Shown here: positions 54,178-61,544 of the stretch, piece by piece
How the letters are laid out: every line of letters begins with the position of its first letter
Position numbering within the stretch: position 1 is the first letter of the stretch
From: an uncultured Micrococcaceae bacterium
Lineage (GTDB): Bacteria; Actinomycetota; Actinomycetes; Actinomycetales; Micrococcaceae
DNA length: 64,000 nt
Direction: 5' to 3'
Assembly: GCA_947502645.1 (NCBI GenBank)
Contig: CANNAD010000001.1
Location: forward strand, 434,001-498,000
The notes under the pieces: model-generated
What the model was told of the DNA's origin: nothing
What the model saw: only the letters and a program-made list of their open reading frames with translations
The model's database searches: none
Made by a program: the position numbers and the translations under genes

Positions 54178-55452
54178 TTAATGGAGTTTCTCCAGAATCT
54201 CCCTGGCCTTGTCAACGCGGTAATCGTGGGCCTCTGCCAACAGGCGCGCAACTTCGGCGACGTCGTCGCCCGTGGCCCCCGCCGTCATCGCCACGGAACG
54301 CGCATGCAATGCCATATGGCCCTTCTGGATGCCCTCGGTTGCCAACGCGCGCAGTGCACCAAGGTTCTGCGCCAGACCAACGGAAACAATGACCTGCGCC
54401 AGTTCCTCCGCGCCCTCCACACCGAGCAGACCAAGCGATACCTGGGCCATCCGATGAATCCCGATCGAACCGCCAACAATGCCTATCGGCATGGGCAGCT
54501 CAAGGACACCCACCAGATCGCCGTTCGGCCCCCTGGACCACTCGGTCATCGACGTATAATGGCCGCCACGCGACGCATACGCGTGTGAACTGGCCTCGAT
54601 AGCGCGCCAATCATTGCCGGTAGCAATGACCACGGCATCCACACCGTTCATCACGCCCTTGTTGTGCGTCACCGCCCGGTACACATCCCGTGCCGCGAAT
54701 TCATAAGCTGCAATGATGCCGTCACGGACCTCTTCGCCGCTCATGCCCGACGTCGCCAAATGGGAAACCGGGATGGAGCAGCGGGCCCGTGCGAGGCACT
54801 GATCCGTGAAATTCGAGAGAATCCGCAGATGCACCCGGCCGCCGGAAATGCGCTCCACGGAACCGGCGATGCCCTCCACCATCGTGTTGATCGTGTTCGC
54901 GCCCATGGCGTCACGTGTATCCACGATCAGATGCACTACCAGCATCGCCTCGCCGTCGCCCTCCGTGGGCAGCTGCCGGACTTCAATGCGCGTCGCTCCG
55001 CCGCCACGGCGCAACATCCCCGGCATGAGCGCGTTGGCCTCAGCCACCAGCTCATCCGCGTGATCCAGCAACCGGGTTTCAGCGTCTACAGGATCCTGGC
55101 ATCCGAGCACCTGGATCTGACCGATCATGGTTCGCCCGGTTGCCTCGGCAGTGAACCCGCCAGCCTCCCGGATGAGCTTCGCCATGTAGCTCGCGGACGC
55201 AATGACCGACGGCTCCTCAATGGCCATCGGCACCACATAGTCCCGGCCGTTGATCTGGAAATTCAAACCAACACCCAACGGCAATTCATAATGCCCGACG
55301 GCGTTCTCCACCATCTCGTTGGCGTGCACCTGCGCCGGATCACGCAGCAGAAGATCGCGTTCCTCAGCGGAAAGGTCGAACTCCTTCGCCAGCAGTTCGA
55401 CACGTTCCTCAAGACTCAACCGGTAAAACCCGGGAATGCGTGACGAGCTCAC
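54178..55452 (-). CDS. mvaA: Hydroxymethylglutaryl-CoA reductase, class II
   Basis: 424 residues, class II type. Active-site residues appear as Glu in IEEPSVIASAS, Lys in THNKGVMNG, Asp in ATGNDWRAIEA and His in GHMALHARS. DTRDAMGANTINTM is the class signature. Class II enzymes are often named degradative, but the operon with the full lower mevalonate pathway points to a biosynthetic direction. The GTG start overlaps the crotonase stop (GTGA). Confidence 0.92.
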   Translation of the reverse strand: MSSSRIPGFYRLSLEERVELLAKEFDLSAEERDLLLRDPAQVHANEMVENAVGHYELPLGVGLNFQINGRDYVVPMAIEEPSVIASASYMAKLIREAGGFTAEATGRTMIGQIQVLGCQDPVDAETRLLDHADELVAEANALMPGMLRRGGGATRIEVRQLPTEGDGEAMLVVHLIVDTRDAMGANTINTMVEGIAGSVERISGGRVHLRILSNFTDQCLARARCSIPVSHLATSGMSGEEVRDGIIAAYEFAARDVYRAVTHNKGVMNGVDAVVIATGNDWRAIEASSHAYASRGGHYTSMTEWSRGPNGDLVGVLELPMPIGIVGGSIGIHRMAQVSLGLLGVEGAEELAQVIVSVGLAQNLGALRALATEGIQKGHMALHARSVAMTAGATGDDVAEVARLLAEAHDYRVDKAREILEKLH

Positions 55453-56240
55453 TGGTTGCCCCCGTCGTCGACCTGCCAGTACGGCTTCCGCTTGTTCAAA
55501 AATGCGTCCATACCCGCGCGTGCCTCCCGAGCGCCGAAGAACGTCCGCGAAATCGGCAGCATCTCGCCAAGGTCCGCGCCGAAATCCGTATCACGGTTCA
55601 TGTGCAGCAACTTCTTGGCCCCAGCGACAGCACCCGGTGCACCGAGCGTCAGGTACTTCACCAGCTGGTCCACCGTGGAATCCAGTTCCTCCGGCTCCAC
55701 ACAATTGGTCAGCAGACCCGACTGCTCCGCCATCCGCGCGTCGAACAGCTCACCAGTCAACATGAGCCGCTGCGCCTCACGCGGGTTCATCCGCCGCATC
55801 ACCGGCGCCGAAATCAACGCGGGGACACTCCCGATCCGCGTTTCCGTGAACGCAAAGGACGCAGTGGTCGACGCGACCGCGATGTCACAAGTGGCAATGA
55901 TCCCAATGCCGCCCGCACGCGCAGCACCATCAACTTTCGCAATAACCGGCTTCGGCAAGTCCCAGATCAACTGCAGCAATTCGAGCAGCAGACTCAGACC
56001 CTCGTCATTATTGTCCTCACGGAGCTCACTCAGATCGCCCCCGGAAGAAAACGCAGGACCCTCATGGCCGATCACAATGGCGCGCACGCCGTCGTCGTTC
56101 TGGGCCACATGCAGGGCCGCCAGGAGCTCACGGAGCAGCCCCTTCGACAACGCATTGCGGTTCGCCAGCGACGACAACGTGATCGTTGCCACCTGATCCT
56201 GTACCCGGTACCCGAGTAGCTCCTGCCGCAAGGCTGCCAT
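55449..56240 (-). CDS. Crotonase-family enoyl-CoA hydratase, possibly methylglutaconyl-CoA hydratase
   Basis: 263-residue crotonase. The oxyanion-hole segments are GPAFSSGGDLSEL and ARAGGIGIIATCDIAVA. FTETRIGSVPALISAPVM carries the acid Glu and a PA-IS pattern closer to LiuC/methylglutaconyl-CoA hydratases than to short-chain crotonases. It heads the mevalonate operon where HMG-CoA synthase might be expected. If it hydrates 3-methylglutaconyl-CoA, its product is HMG-CoA, the substrate of the next enzyme. GGAGG lies 4 nt before the ATG. The substrate assignment is inference. Confidence 0.82.
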   Translation of the reverse strand: MAALRQELLGYRVQDQVATITLSSLANRNALSKGLLRELLAALHVAQNDDGVRAIVIGHEGPAFSSGGDLSELREDNNDEGLSLLLELLQLIWDLPKPVIAKVDGAARAGGIGIIATCDIAVASTTASFAFTETRIGSVPALISAPVMRRMNPREAQRLMLTGELFDARMAEQSGLLTNCVEPEELDSTVDQLVKYLTLGAPGAVAGAKKLLHMNRDTDFGADLGEMLPISRTFFGAREARAGMDAFLNKRKPYWQVDDGGNQ

Positions 56241-56335
56241 ATATCCTCCAAGGTCCCTGTACCACGCCCAACCCTCACAAAAGGGTTGCTAAAAAGGCCG
56301 AGATTCACTCTAGCGTGTTCGCCGACCACTCCCGT

Positions 56336-57379
56336 TCAGCCGCCTATGTAAGACATCTCGATTTTCTTCCTTCCACCACGGTCAACTCCACCGGTGAAGG
56401 AACTGCGCAATTCCGAATACCGGTCCGTGCGGCTCCGCCAGATACCGGCCATGACCTCGGAAAGCTCTTCATCAGATGCACCGTTACGGAGCAGTGCCCG
56501 CAGATCGTGTCCATCAGTAGCAAACAGGCAGGTGAACAGCCTGCCCTCCGTTGATATGCGAGTCCGCGTGCACGTGCTGCAGAAGGACTGCGTGACACTC
56601 GAAATCACACCGATCTCCCCGCCACCATCCTGATAGCGCCAGCGTGCGGCGGTTTCTCCACTGTAATTGGGCTCAACAGGCTCCAACGGGAACGCTTCGT
56701 TGATTCGGCTCACCACTTCCGACGACGGCACAACCTCACCCATCTCCCACCCGTTACTGCTTCCCACGTCCATGTACTCGATGAAGCGCAGAATGTAAGG
56801 GGTATTGCGGAAGTGCCGGGCCATGGCAACGATGTCGTGGTCGTTGTGGCCACGCTTGACCACCATGTTGATCTTGATCGGGCCCAGCCCCGCCTCATGG
56901 GCGGCGTCGATCCCCCGCAGCACTTTCGCAACGGGAAAGTTCACGTCATTCATGGAGCGGAACGTGGCGTCGTCCAGGGAGTCGAGCGAGACCGTGATCC
57001 GGTCCAATCCCGCAGCCTTCAGCGCTTCCGCCTTCACCGCGAGCGCCGAAGCGTTGGTGGTCAGAGCGATATCCACGCGCTTTCCATCGGGGGTACGCAG
57101 TTCGGCCAACATCGCGATGAGCTCCTCGAGCCCTTTGCGCAGCAGCGGTTCACCGCCGGTCAATCGCAGCTTCTCCACCCCATGCGCCACGGACACCCGG
57201 GCCAGCCGGGTGATCTCCTCGAACGTCAACAGCTCCTCGCGCGGCAGGAACGTGTAGTCGCGGCCGAACACTTCCCGTGGCATGCAGTAGACGCAACGGA
57301 AATTGCAACGGTCCGTCACGGAGATGCGCAGGTCTCTGAGCGGGCGGTTGCGGGTATCCAGAAGCTCGGAACGGGTCAT
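56336..57379 (-). CDS. moaA: GTP 3',8-cyclase MoaA
   Basis: Radical-SAM enzyme of molybdenum cofactor synthesis, about 347 residues. The SAM cluster is [22 protein letters not shown] follows, and a C-terminal cluster has [18 protein letters not shown]. The protein ends in Gly-Gly, as active MoaA does. The ATG is preferred over GTG 57385 because TAGCGT lies exactly 6 nt before it. No other moa genes are visible in the window. Confidence 0.93.
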   Translation of the reverse strand: MTRSELLDTRNRPLRDLRISVTDRCNFRCVYCMPREVFGRDYTFLPREELLTFEEITRLARVSVAHGVEKLRLTGGEPLLRKGLEELIAMLAELRTPDGKRVDIALTTNASALAVKAEALKAAGLDRITVSLDSLDDATFRSMNDVNFPVAKVLRGIDAAHEAGLGPIKINMVVKRGHNDHDIVAMARHFRNTPYILRFIEYMDVGSSNGWEMGEVVPSSEVVSRINEAFPLEPVEPNYSGETAARWRYQDGGGEIGVISSVTQSFCSTCTRTRISTEGRLFTCLFATDGHDLRALLRNGASDEELSEVMAGIWRSRTDRYSELRSSFTGGVDRGGRKKIEMSYIGG

Positions 57380-57385
57380 GAACAC

Positions 57386-57391
57386 ACGCTA
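57386..57391 (-). promoter_or_regulatory. Leaderless-type -10 element for moaA
   Basis: TAGCGT on the minus strand ends 6 nt before the ATG at 57379. Confidence 0.5.
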
Positions 57392-57443
57392 CGCGCACTG
57401 AGGGACGAACGCGAGGACCGGCAATACGCACAGGCATATATAT

Positions 57444-57459
57444 TGTGACATCGATCACT
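57444..57459. promoter_or_regulatory. Crp/GlxR-type operator
   Basis: TGTGA-CATCGA-TCACT matches the TGTGA-N6-TCACA consensus at nine of ten symmetric positions. It lies in the 245-bp divergent region between moaA and crp, 166 bp before the crp ATG and 65 bp before the moaA start, so autoregulation or moaA control is plausible. Confidence 0.65.
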
Positions 57460-57624
57460 GTAAGGTTGAGATGGAGGATGCGCGACCAAACGGGCAGCCC
57501 CTGCACCGGACGGAAACGCTGACCGATTGTCACATCATGGGACACCATGCGTGTGATTAGGTATTAGTTGCGGATGACGTCAGGCAAAATGGGACTAAAC
57601 GTCACAAACTAAACAGGAGATTTC

Positions 57625-58302
57625 ATGGATATCGAGGTTCTGCGCCGTGCGCCACTGTTCGCGTCTCTGGGTGATGACGTCTTCGCGGCTCTCACCGAGG
57701 AGCTGACCGAAGTCGATCTGTCCCGTGGAGCATCAGTATTCCGCGAAGGCGATCAGGGCGACCAGCTGTATTTCATCGTGTCCGGAAAGATCAAACTTGG
57801 CCGTACAGCTCAGGACGGCCGCGAGAACCTCCTCGCCATCCTCGGCCCGGGAGAACTGTTCGGCGAAATGGCATTGTTCGATCCGAGTCCCCGCACCGCC
57901 ACCGCGACGGCGGTTTCCGAAACCCGCCTTGCCGGCCTCCGCCACGACAACCTCCGCGCCCTGCTGCAGAGCCGCCCCGAGGTATCCGTCCAGCTCCTTC
58001 AGGCCCTGGCCCGCAGGCTGCGCCGCACCAACGAGTCCCTGGCCGACCTCGTGTTCTCCGACGTCCCCGGTCGCGTTGCCAAAGCACTCCTCGACCTCGC
58101 AGACCGTTTCGGCCGGCCAGCAACAGACGGCGTGCTCGTTGCCCACGAACTCACCCAGGAAGAACTCGCACAACTCGTCGGCGCTTCCCGCGAAACCGTG
58201 AACAAGGCCCTCGCCGAGTTCGTCCAGCGCGGATGGCTGCGGCTCGAAGCCCGCGCCGTCGTGATCCTCGACATCCAGCGGCTGCGGCAGCGCAGCCGGT
58301 AG
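57625..58302 (+). CDS. crp: Crp/Fnr-family transcriptional regulator (GlxR/Crp type)
   Basis: 225 residues. The cyclic-nucleotide-binding domain includes GDQGDQLYFIVSGKIKLG and the phosphate-binding segment GELFGEMALFDPSPRTATA, where the Arg contacts cAMP. A dimer helix and a winged helix follow, with LTQEELAQLVGASRETVNKA as the recognition unit. This is the global cAMP regulator of actinobacteria. AGGAGA precedes the ATG. A consensus operator lies in its upstream region. Confidence 0.95.
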   Translation: MDIEVLRRAPLFASLGDDVFAALTEELTEVDLSRGASVFREGDQGDQLYFIVSGKIKLGRTAQDGRENLLAILGPGELFGEMALFDPSPRTATATAVSETRLAGLRHDNLRALLQSRPEVSVQLLQALARRLRRTNESLADLVFSDVPGRVAKALLDLADRFGRPATDGVLVAHELTQEELAQLVGASRETVNKALAEFVQRGWLRLEARAVVILDIQRLRQRSR

Positions 58303-58336
58303 GGCGAGGATTTCCGCGCGTCTCTTGAGACGCGCG

Positions 58337-58613
58337 CGAAACTTCGTGCACGTCTTGCGGGGCTCCACGCGCCTCCGGTTCCTCCACGAAACTTCGTGCA
58401 CGTCTTGTGGGGCTCAGACCGCGAAGCCCGCAAGACGTGCACACTCAGTAACACTCACGCGGTGGTCGGGACCGTCGATGACGCCCTCCTGCCCAACCGC
58501 GAAACTTCGTGCACGTCATGCGGGGCTCAGACCGCGAAGCCCGCAAGACGTGCACACTCAGTAACACTCACACGGTGGTCGGGACCGTCGATGACGCCCC
58601 TCCTGCCCAACCG
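58337..58613. repeat. Tandem 113-bp palindromic repeat (GTGCACGTCTTG family)
   Basis: A 113-bp unit occurs twice head to tail (58387-58499 and 58500-58613, the second with one extra base). The copies differ at few positions. A partial third copy of 29 bp sits at 58337-58365. Within each unit GTGCACGTCTTGYGGGGCT pairs with AGCCCGCAAGACGTGCAC as a long hairpin. The second copy runs into the last codons of the DUF559 gene. Confidence 0.88.
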
Positions 58614-59530
58614 CCTCGCTCTAGCCCGCGTTCAACCTGCTGCACTACGCGCCACGCTCCCTGGCGCAAGTCCAGGCGATTGAGCTTCACCTGAACCCAG
58701 TCGAGCTCCGCCGCCATCCTGTCCCGGCCCATGTCGCGTCGCTGTTGCTCCGGGGTCAGGTGATGGTCGCCGTCGTACTCAATGCAAGTGCGGTATTCGG
58801 GGCATGCGAGGTCCGTCCAGAACGCGACGCCTCCGGTACTGTCCACGACGGGATAATTCACACTGAACTCAGGCAGTCCCGCGTCCTCGAGCATGAGCCT
58901 GACCCGCGTTTCGGGAGGCGAATCAACTCCGACTCTGAGGCGTTCGAACGTCCTCCGCGCCCGTGTGATGCCTCGAGACCGGGGATGCCGTTCAAGAAAC
59001 GCACCCAACTCGGCTTTGGAAACGATGGGCAGCTTTTCCGGACCGAAAGAGCGTTGGTGCGCTGAAACCAGAAAATCACCGGCCACGATGTGTTCAACGT
59101 CCGTCATATGTAGTGCCAGATCAAGCCATGTTCGCGCCGCGGATGTCACGGGAACCCCCTCGATCGTGGTGATGTCTTCCGGCTGAAGATCCAGCCGATG
59201 GCCGCGGACACCGCGCCGTCGAGGGACCGCGTCCGCACGCCTTCGCGCGAGATGCAGCATCTCGTCCTGCTCCAGCTCCGCGCTCAACGGGATATCGTGA
59301 AACCGGGCGGCAGACGAGTGGCTGATAAAAGTGTTAGCGAGCAAATCCGTATATGGACGGCAACGATCCGCAAACGACTGGACGGCGTCTCGAGGCACAC
59401 GGATACCGCGGCTCGGCGCTGTCAAGTCAAGTGCCCTGATCCGGCTCGCCGTCACTCCGAGCTCAGCGGACTCCCGCACGGTAAAGGACCTGCCCTGCAG
59501 TGGCGTGGGCAGTGGCGCAGCTGAAAACAT
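58568..59530 (-). CDS. DUF559-like protein with AbiEi-type HTH and PD-(D/E)XK nuclease-like domain
   Basis: 320 residues. The N-terminal 60 resemble the winged helix of AbiEi-like antitoxins (SFTVRESAELGVTASRIRAL). The C-terminal region has the Vsr/DUF559 nuclease pattern PPETRVRLMLEDAGL, then FWTDLACPEY and CIEYDGDHHLTPEQQRRD, with the acidic and histidine residues conserved. Such genes are numerous and scattered in Arthrobacter-like genomes, with unknown role. The last 15 codons lie in a palindromic repeat, and a related repeat array lies upstream, so the gene is bracketed by the same repeat family. Confidence 0.8.
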   Translation of the reverse strand: MFSAAPLPTPLQGRSFTVRESAELGVTASRIRALDLTAPSRGIRVPRDAVQSFADRCRPYTDLLANTFISHSSAARFHDIPLSAELEQDEMLHLARRRADAVPRRRGVRGHRLDLQPEDITTIEGVPVTSAARTWLDLALHMTDVEHIVAGDFLVSAHQRSFGPEKLPIVSKAELGAFLERHPRSRGITRARRTFERLRVGVDSPPETRVRLMLEDAGLPEFSVNYPVVDSTGGVAFWTDLACPEYRTCIEYDGDHHLTPEQQRRDMGRDRMAAELDWVQVKLNRLDLRQGAWRVVQQVERGLERGGWAGGASSTVPTTV

Positions 59531-59934
59531 ACTTCAGTGTTTCGCATGACGGTCCAGCAAACAGGGTTATCCACAGGGCAAATGCGGAGCAGTCAGCGGG
59601 GCTTCGAACCAGCATGGCGCCCGCGTGGAACTTTTCGTGCAGCACACGCGGGGTTTGCTCAACCCACGACAGAAACTTCGTGCATCACTTGCGGGGTTCA
59701 GCGGGCCTCCGCGAAACTTCGCGCACCACCTGCGGGGTTCAGACCGCGAAGGCCGCAAGTGCTGCACACTCAACGCGCGAGACCACGAACCCCCATCCGG
59801 AGACCCCGCAAGACCTGCACACTCAACACACGAAAGGCCGACGACGGCCAGAGCCAGTCCGGGATCGTCGCCCGAAAGCCCTCCGCGGCCTAAACCCTAA
59901 GCCCTAAGCCCCGAGCCTAAGCCCTAAACCAGGC
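59531..59934. repeat. 404-bp gene-free stretch with diverged palindromic repeats and CCCTAAG repeats
   Basis: 59670-59830 holds at least three diverged copies of the GAAACTTCG...CTTGCGGGGTTC element seen near 58400, with inverted partners (CCGCAAGTGCTGCACACTC, CCCGCAAGACCTGCACACTC). Just after, 59889-59930 holds four irregular CCTAARC units. I see no convincing gene here. Confidence 0.7.
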
Positions 59935-60849
59935 TCAGCGTCCGCGCTGGCCTGATCCGCCTTCGGTCCCGGCGTTGGTCTGGACGCGCAGCAGGTATTC
60001 GCCGTCCTGCTCGATGAGTTCGGGTTGGAAGGTGCGGATGGGTCGCTTGTGTGAGAGGTATGCGATGCAGCCTTTGGAGGATGCGATCTTCTCGAGCATC
60101 ACGGGGACTGCGGGGACGGTGATCTGGCTGAGGGTGAGGCCGCGGGTGAGTTCCTGGCCTGTTTCATCACCGAGTGCGCTGGTTTCCTGCTGGTCGATGA
60201 TGTGGGCAGCGCACTTCCATGCACCCCACACACCTTTGCTTTCCAGGAGGGATGGTTCCTGGTTTACGGGTTGTGCGGCACCGAAGTACTGGGTGTCGAA
60301 CCGCCGGTGGGCGAAGTCCGGGGAGAGCCAGCGCGAGAGCGGCTTGAGCAGGTCCGTCCGGACGCCAAGAGCCCGTCGTTTCAGGAGGGCGGCGAAGCTC
60401 TCGTCCTCGGCGGCTACGGCTTCGCGCGCCGTCATCCATTCTGGGCTGCGATTGTTCTCGAGGACGGAGGATGCGTCCGCTCCGGCGAGGAGGATCCCTG
60501 TTTCTTCGAACAGTTCCCGGATGGCGGCAAACACGTATTTCCGCGCTATCCGGTGGTCGTCGATCCCGAGGGACGCGGCCCACTGGATGGGTGTGGGCCC
60601 GTACCAGTCCACTGCTTCCTCATCGCTGGGCAGCAGGCTTCCACCGGGGAAAGCGACCGCTCCGAGCGGGGATTCGCCTCCCCGATAGGTGATGTACGTC
60701 TGCGTGCCGTCTGCGGTGTCACGGACTAACACCACAGACGACGCGAGACGTGGTTTTACTGGTGTTCGTTCGCCGTGTTCTATCCAGCTTTGGGCCGCTC
60801 CAAGTTGGTGCGGCGGTAGGCGGAATAGCCGGGTTCTCTGCTCAGGCAC
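59935..60849 (-). CDS. NUDIX hydrolase, NUDT19-like
   Basis: 304 residues with an interrupted Nudix box: GAVAFPGGSLLPSDEE is followed by an insertion of about 30 residues before AAIRELFEETGILL. That split layout is typical of NUDT19/RP2-type proteins, some of which act on CoA esters. The GTG start lies within the intergenic space after RidA, whose TAG stop forms part of the TAGCCT -10 element 6 nt upstream. Confidence 0.85.
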   Translation of the reverse strand: MPEQRTRLFRLPPHQLGAAQSWIEHGERTPVKPRLASSVVLVRDTADGTQTYITYRGGESPLGAVAFPGGSLLPSDEEAVDWYGPTPIQWAASLGIDDHRIARKYVFAAIRELFEETGILLAGADASSVLENNRSPEWMTAREAVAAEDESFAALLKRRALGVRTDLLKPLSRWLSPDFAHRRFDTQYFGAAQPVNQEPSLLESKGVWGAWKCAAHIIDQQETSALGDETGQELTRGLTLSQITVPAVPVMLEKIASSKGCIAYLSHKRPIRTFQPELIEQDGEYLLRVQTNAGTEGGSGQRGR

Positions 60850-60855
60850 TGGAAC

Positions 60856-60861
60856 AGGCTA
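60856..60861 (-). promoter_or_regulatory. Leaderless-type -10 element for the NUDIX gene
   Basis: TAGCCT ends 6 nt before the GTG at 60849 and contains the RidA stop codon. Confidence 0.45.
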
Positions 60862-61350
60862 GGCGAACTCCACGATCACTTCCACTTCGACCGGCGCGTC
60901 GAGGGGCAGTACGGCCACTCCGACGGCGGATCGTGCGTGAACTCCTGCCTCGCCGAACACTTCGCCGAGGAGTTCGGATGCACCGTTGATGACTCCGGGC
61001 TGCCCGGTGAAGGTGGGGTCTGAGGCGACGAAACCGACGACTTTCACAACACGCGTTACCCGGTCCAGGTCTCCCAGACGTTCCTTGATCGCTGCCAGTG
61101 CGTTGATGGCACAGGTGGCTGCGAGCTTCTTGGCGTCGTCGGGCGTGACGTCTGCGCCGACCTTGCCTGAACCTGTGAGTTCACCCTTAATAAAGGGCAG
61201 CTGTCCGGACGTGTAAACGTAGGAGCCGCTGATGACGGCGGGAACGTAGGCTGCTACGGGCGGCGCCACTTCCGGGAGGGTGATTCCGAGCTCGCCGAGC
61301 CGTTTCTCGACGGCGGATCCTGAAGTTTGAGCTGAATTGTCAGCGGTCAC
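60859..61350 (-). CDS. RidA family protein (reactive enamine/imine deaminase-like)
   Basis: 163 residues of the YjgF/YER057c/UK114 fold. [15 protein letters not shown] and [22 protein letters not shown] are characteristic, and the last strand region contains [20 protein letters not shown], where the usual catalytic arginine position is occupied by Arg. The GTG start has AAGGAG 7 nt upstream and begins 2 bp after the DUF4177-like stop, so the two form an operon. Confidence 0.9.
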   Translation of the reverse strand: MTADNSAQTSGSAVEKRLGELGITLPEVAPPVAAYVPAVISGSYVYTSGQLPFIKGELTGSGKVGADVTPDDAKKLAATCAINALAAIKERLGDLDRVTRVVKVVGFVASDPTFTGQPGVINGASELLGEVFGEAGVHARSAVGVAVLPLDAPVEVEVIVEFA

Positions 61351-61352
61351 GA

Positions 61353-61508
61353 CTACTCCTTCTCCCTCTTCAGGTACGCGACGAGGCCGTTGTTATCCGG
61401 GCCCGGAATGACCTGGACGAGCTCCCAGCCGTCTTCGCCCCATTGGTCGAGGATCTGCTTGGTTGCATGGATGATGAGCGGAATTGTGGTGTACTCCCAT
61501 TTGGTCAT
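61353..61508 (-). CDS. Small DUF4177-like protein (51 residues)
   Basis: Reads [20 protein letters not shown], then [18 protein letters not shown], then [13 protein letters not shown] and TAG. The WEY...GWELV pattern is the DUF4177 signature. It is co-transcribed with RidA, as in other actinobacteria where a tiny gene sits at this spot. There is no ribosome site; TAGTCT lies 7 nt before the ATG. Confidence 0.85.
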   Translation of the reverse strand: MTKWEYTTIPLIIHATKQILDQWGEDGWELVQVIPGPDNNGLVAYLKREKE

Positions 61509-61515
61509 GGTTCAC

Positions 61516-61521
61516 AGACTA
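61516..61521 (-). promoter_or_regulatory. Leaderless-type -10 element for the DUF4177-like/RidA operon
   Basis: TAGTCT on the minus strand is followed by 7 nt and the ATG at 61508. Confidence 0.5.
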
Positions 61522-61532
61522 GCGTGTGCTTG

Positions 61533-61538
61533 TAAACT
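61533..61538 (+). promoter_or_regulatory. Leaderless-type -10 element for the penicillin-binding protein gene
   Basis: TAAACT ends 6 nt before the ATG at 61545; 11 bp separate it from the divergent -10 element. Confidence 0.5.
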
Positions 61539-61544
61539 TGCTAT

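Noticed and set aside
58337-58613. Repeats near 58.4 kb as a possible CRISPR array
   Set aside because: Units are 113 bp, nearly identical over the whole length with no unique spacers, only two full copies, and no cas genes nearby.
58325-58683. Short plus-strand frames inside the 113-bp repeats
   Set aside because: They exist only because the repeat has no stop in those frames; no ribosome site, and no protein features beyond repeated low complexity.
14254-59575. Several TTGTCCACA or TTATCCACA 9-mers (for example 14254, 17851, 29745, 31548, 35168, 59567), the DnaA-box sequence
   Set aside because: They are single, widely spaced and partly inside genes. No cluster, AT-rich region or dnaA/dnaN genes are present, so no origin is supported.
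59889-59930. CCCTAA-like units as a chromosome or linear plasmid end
   Set aside because: The array is short, irregular and flanked by ordinary genes on both sides.
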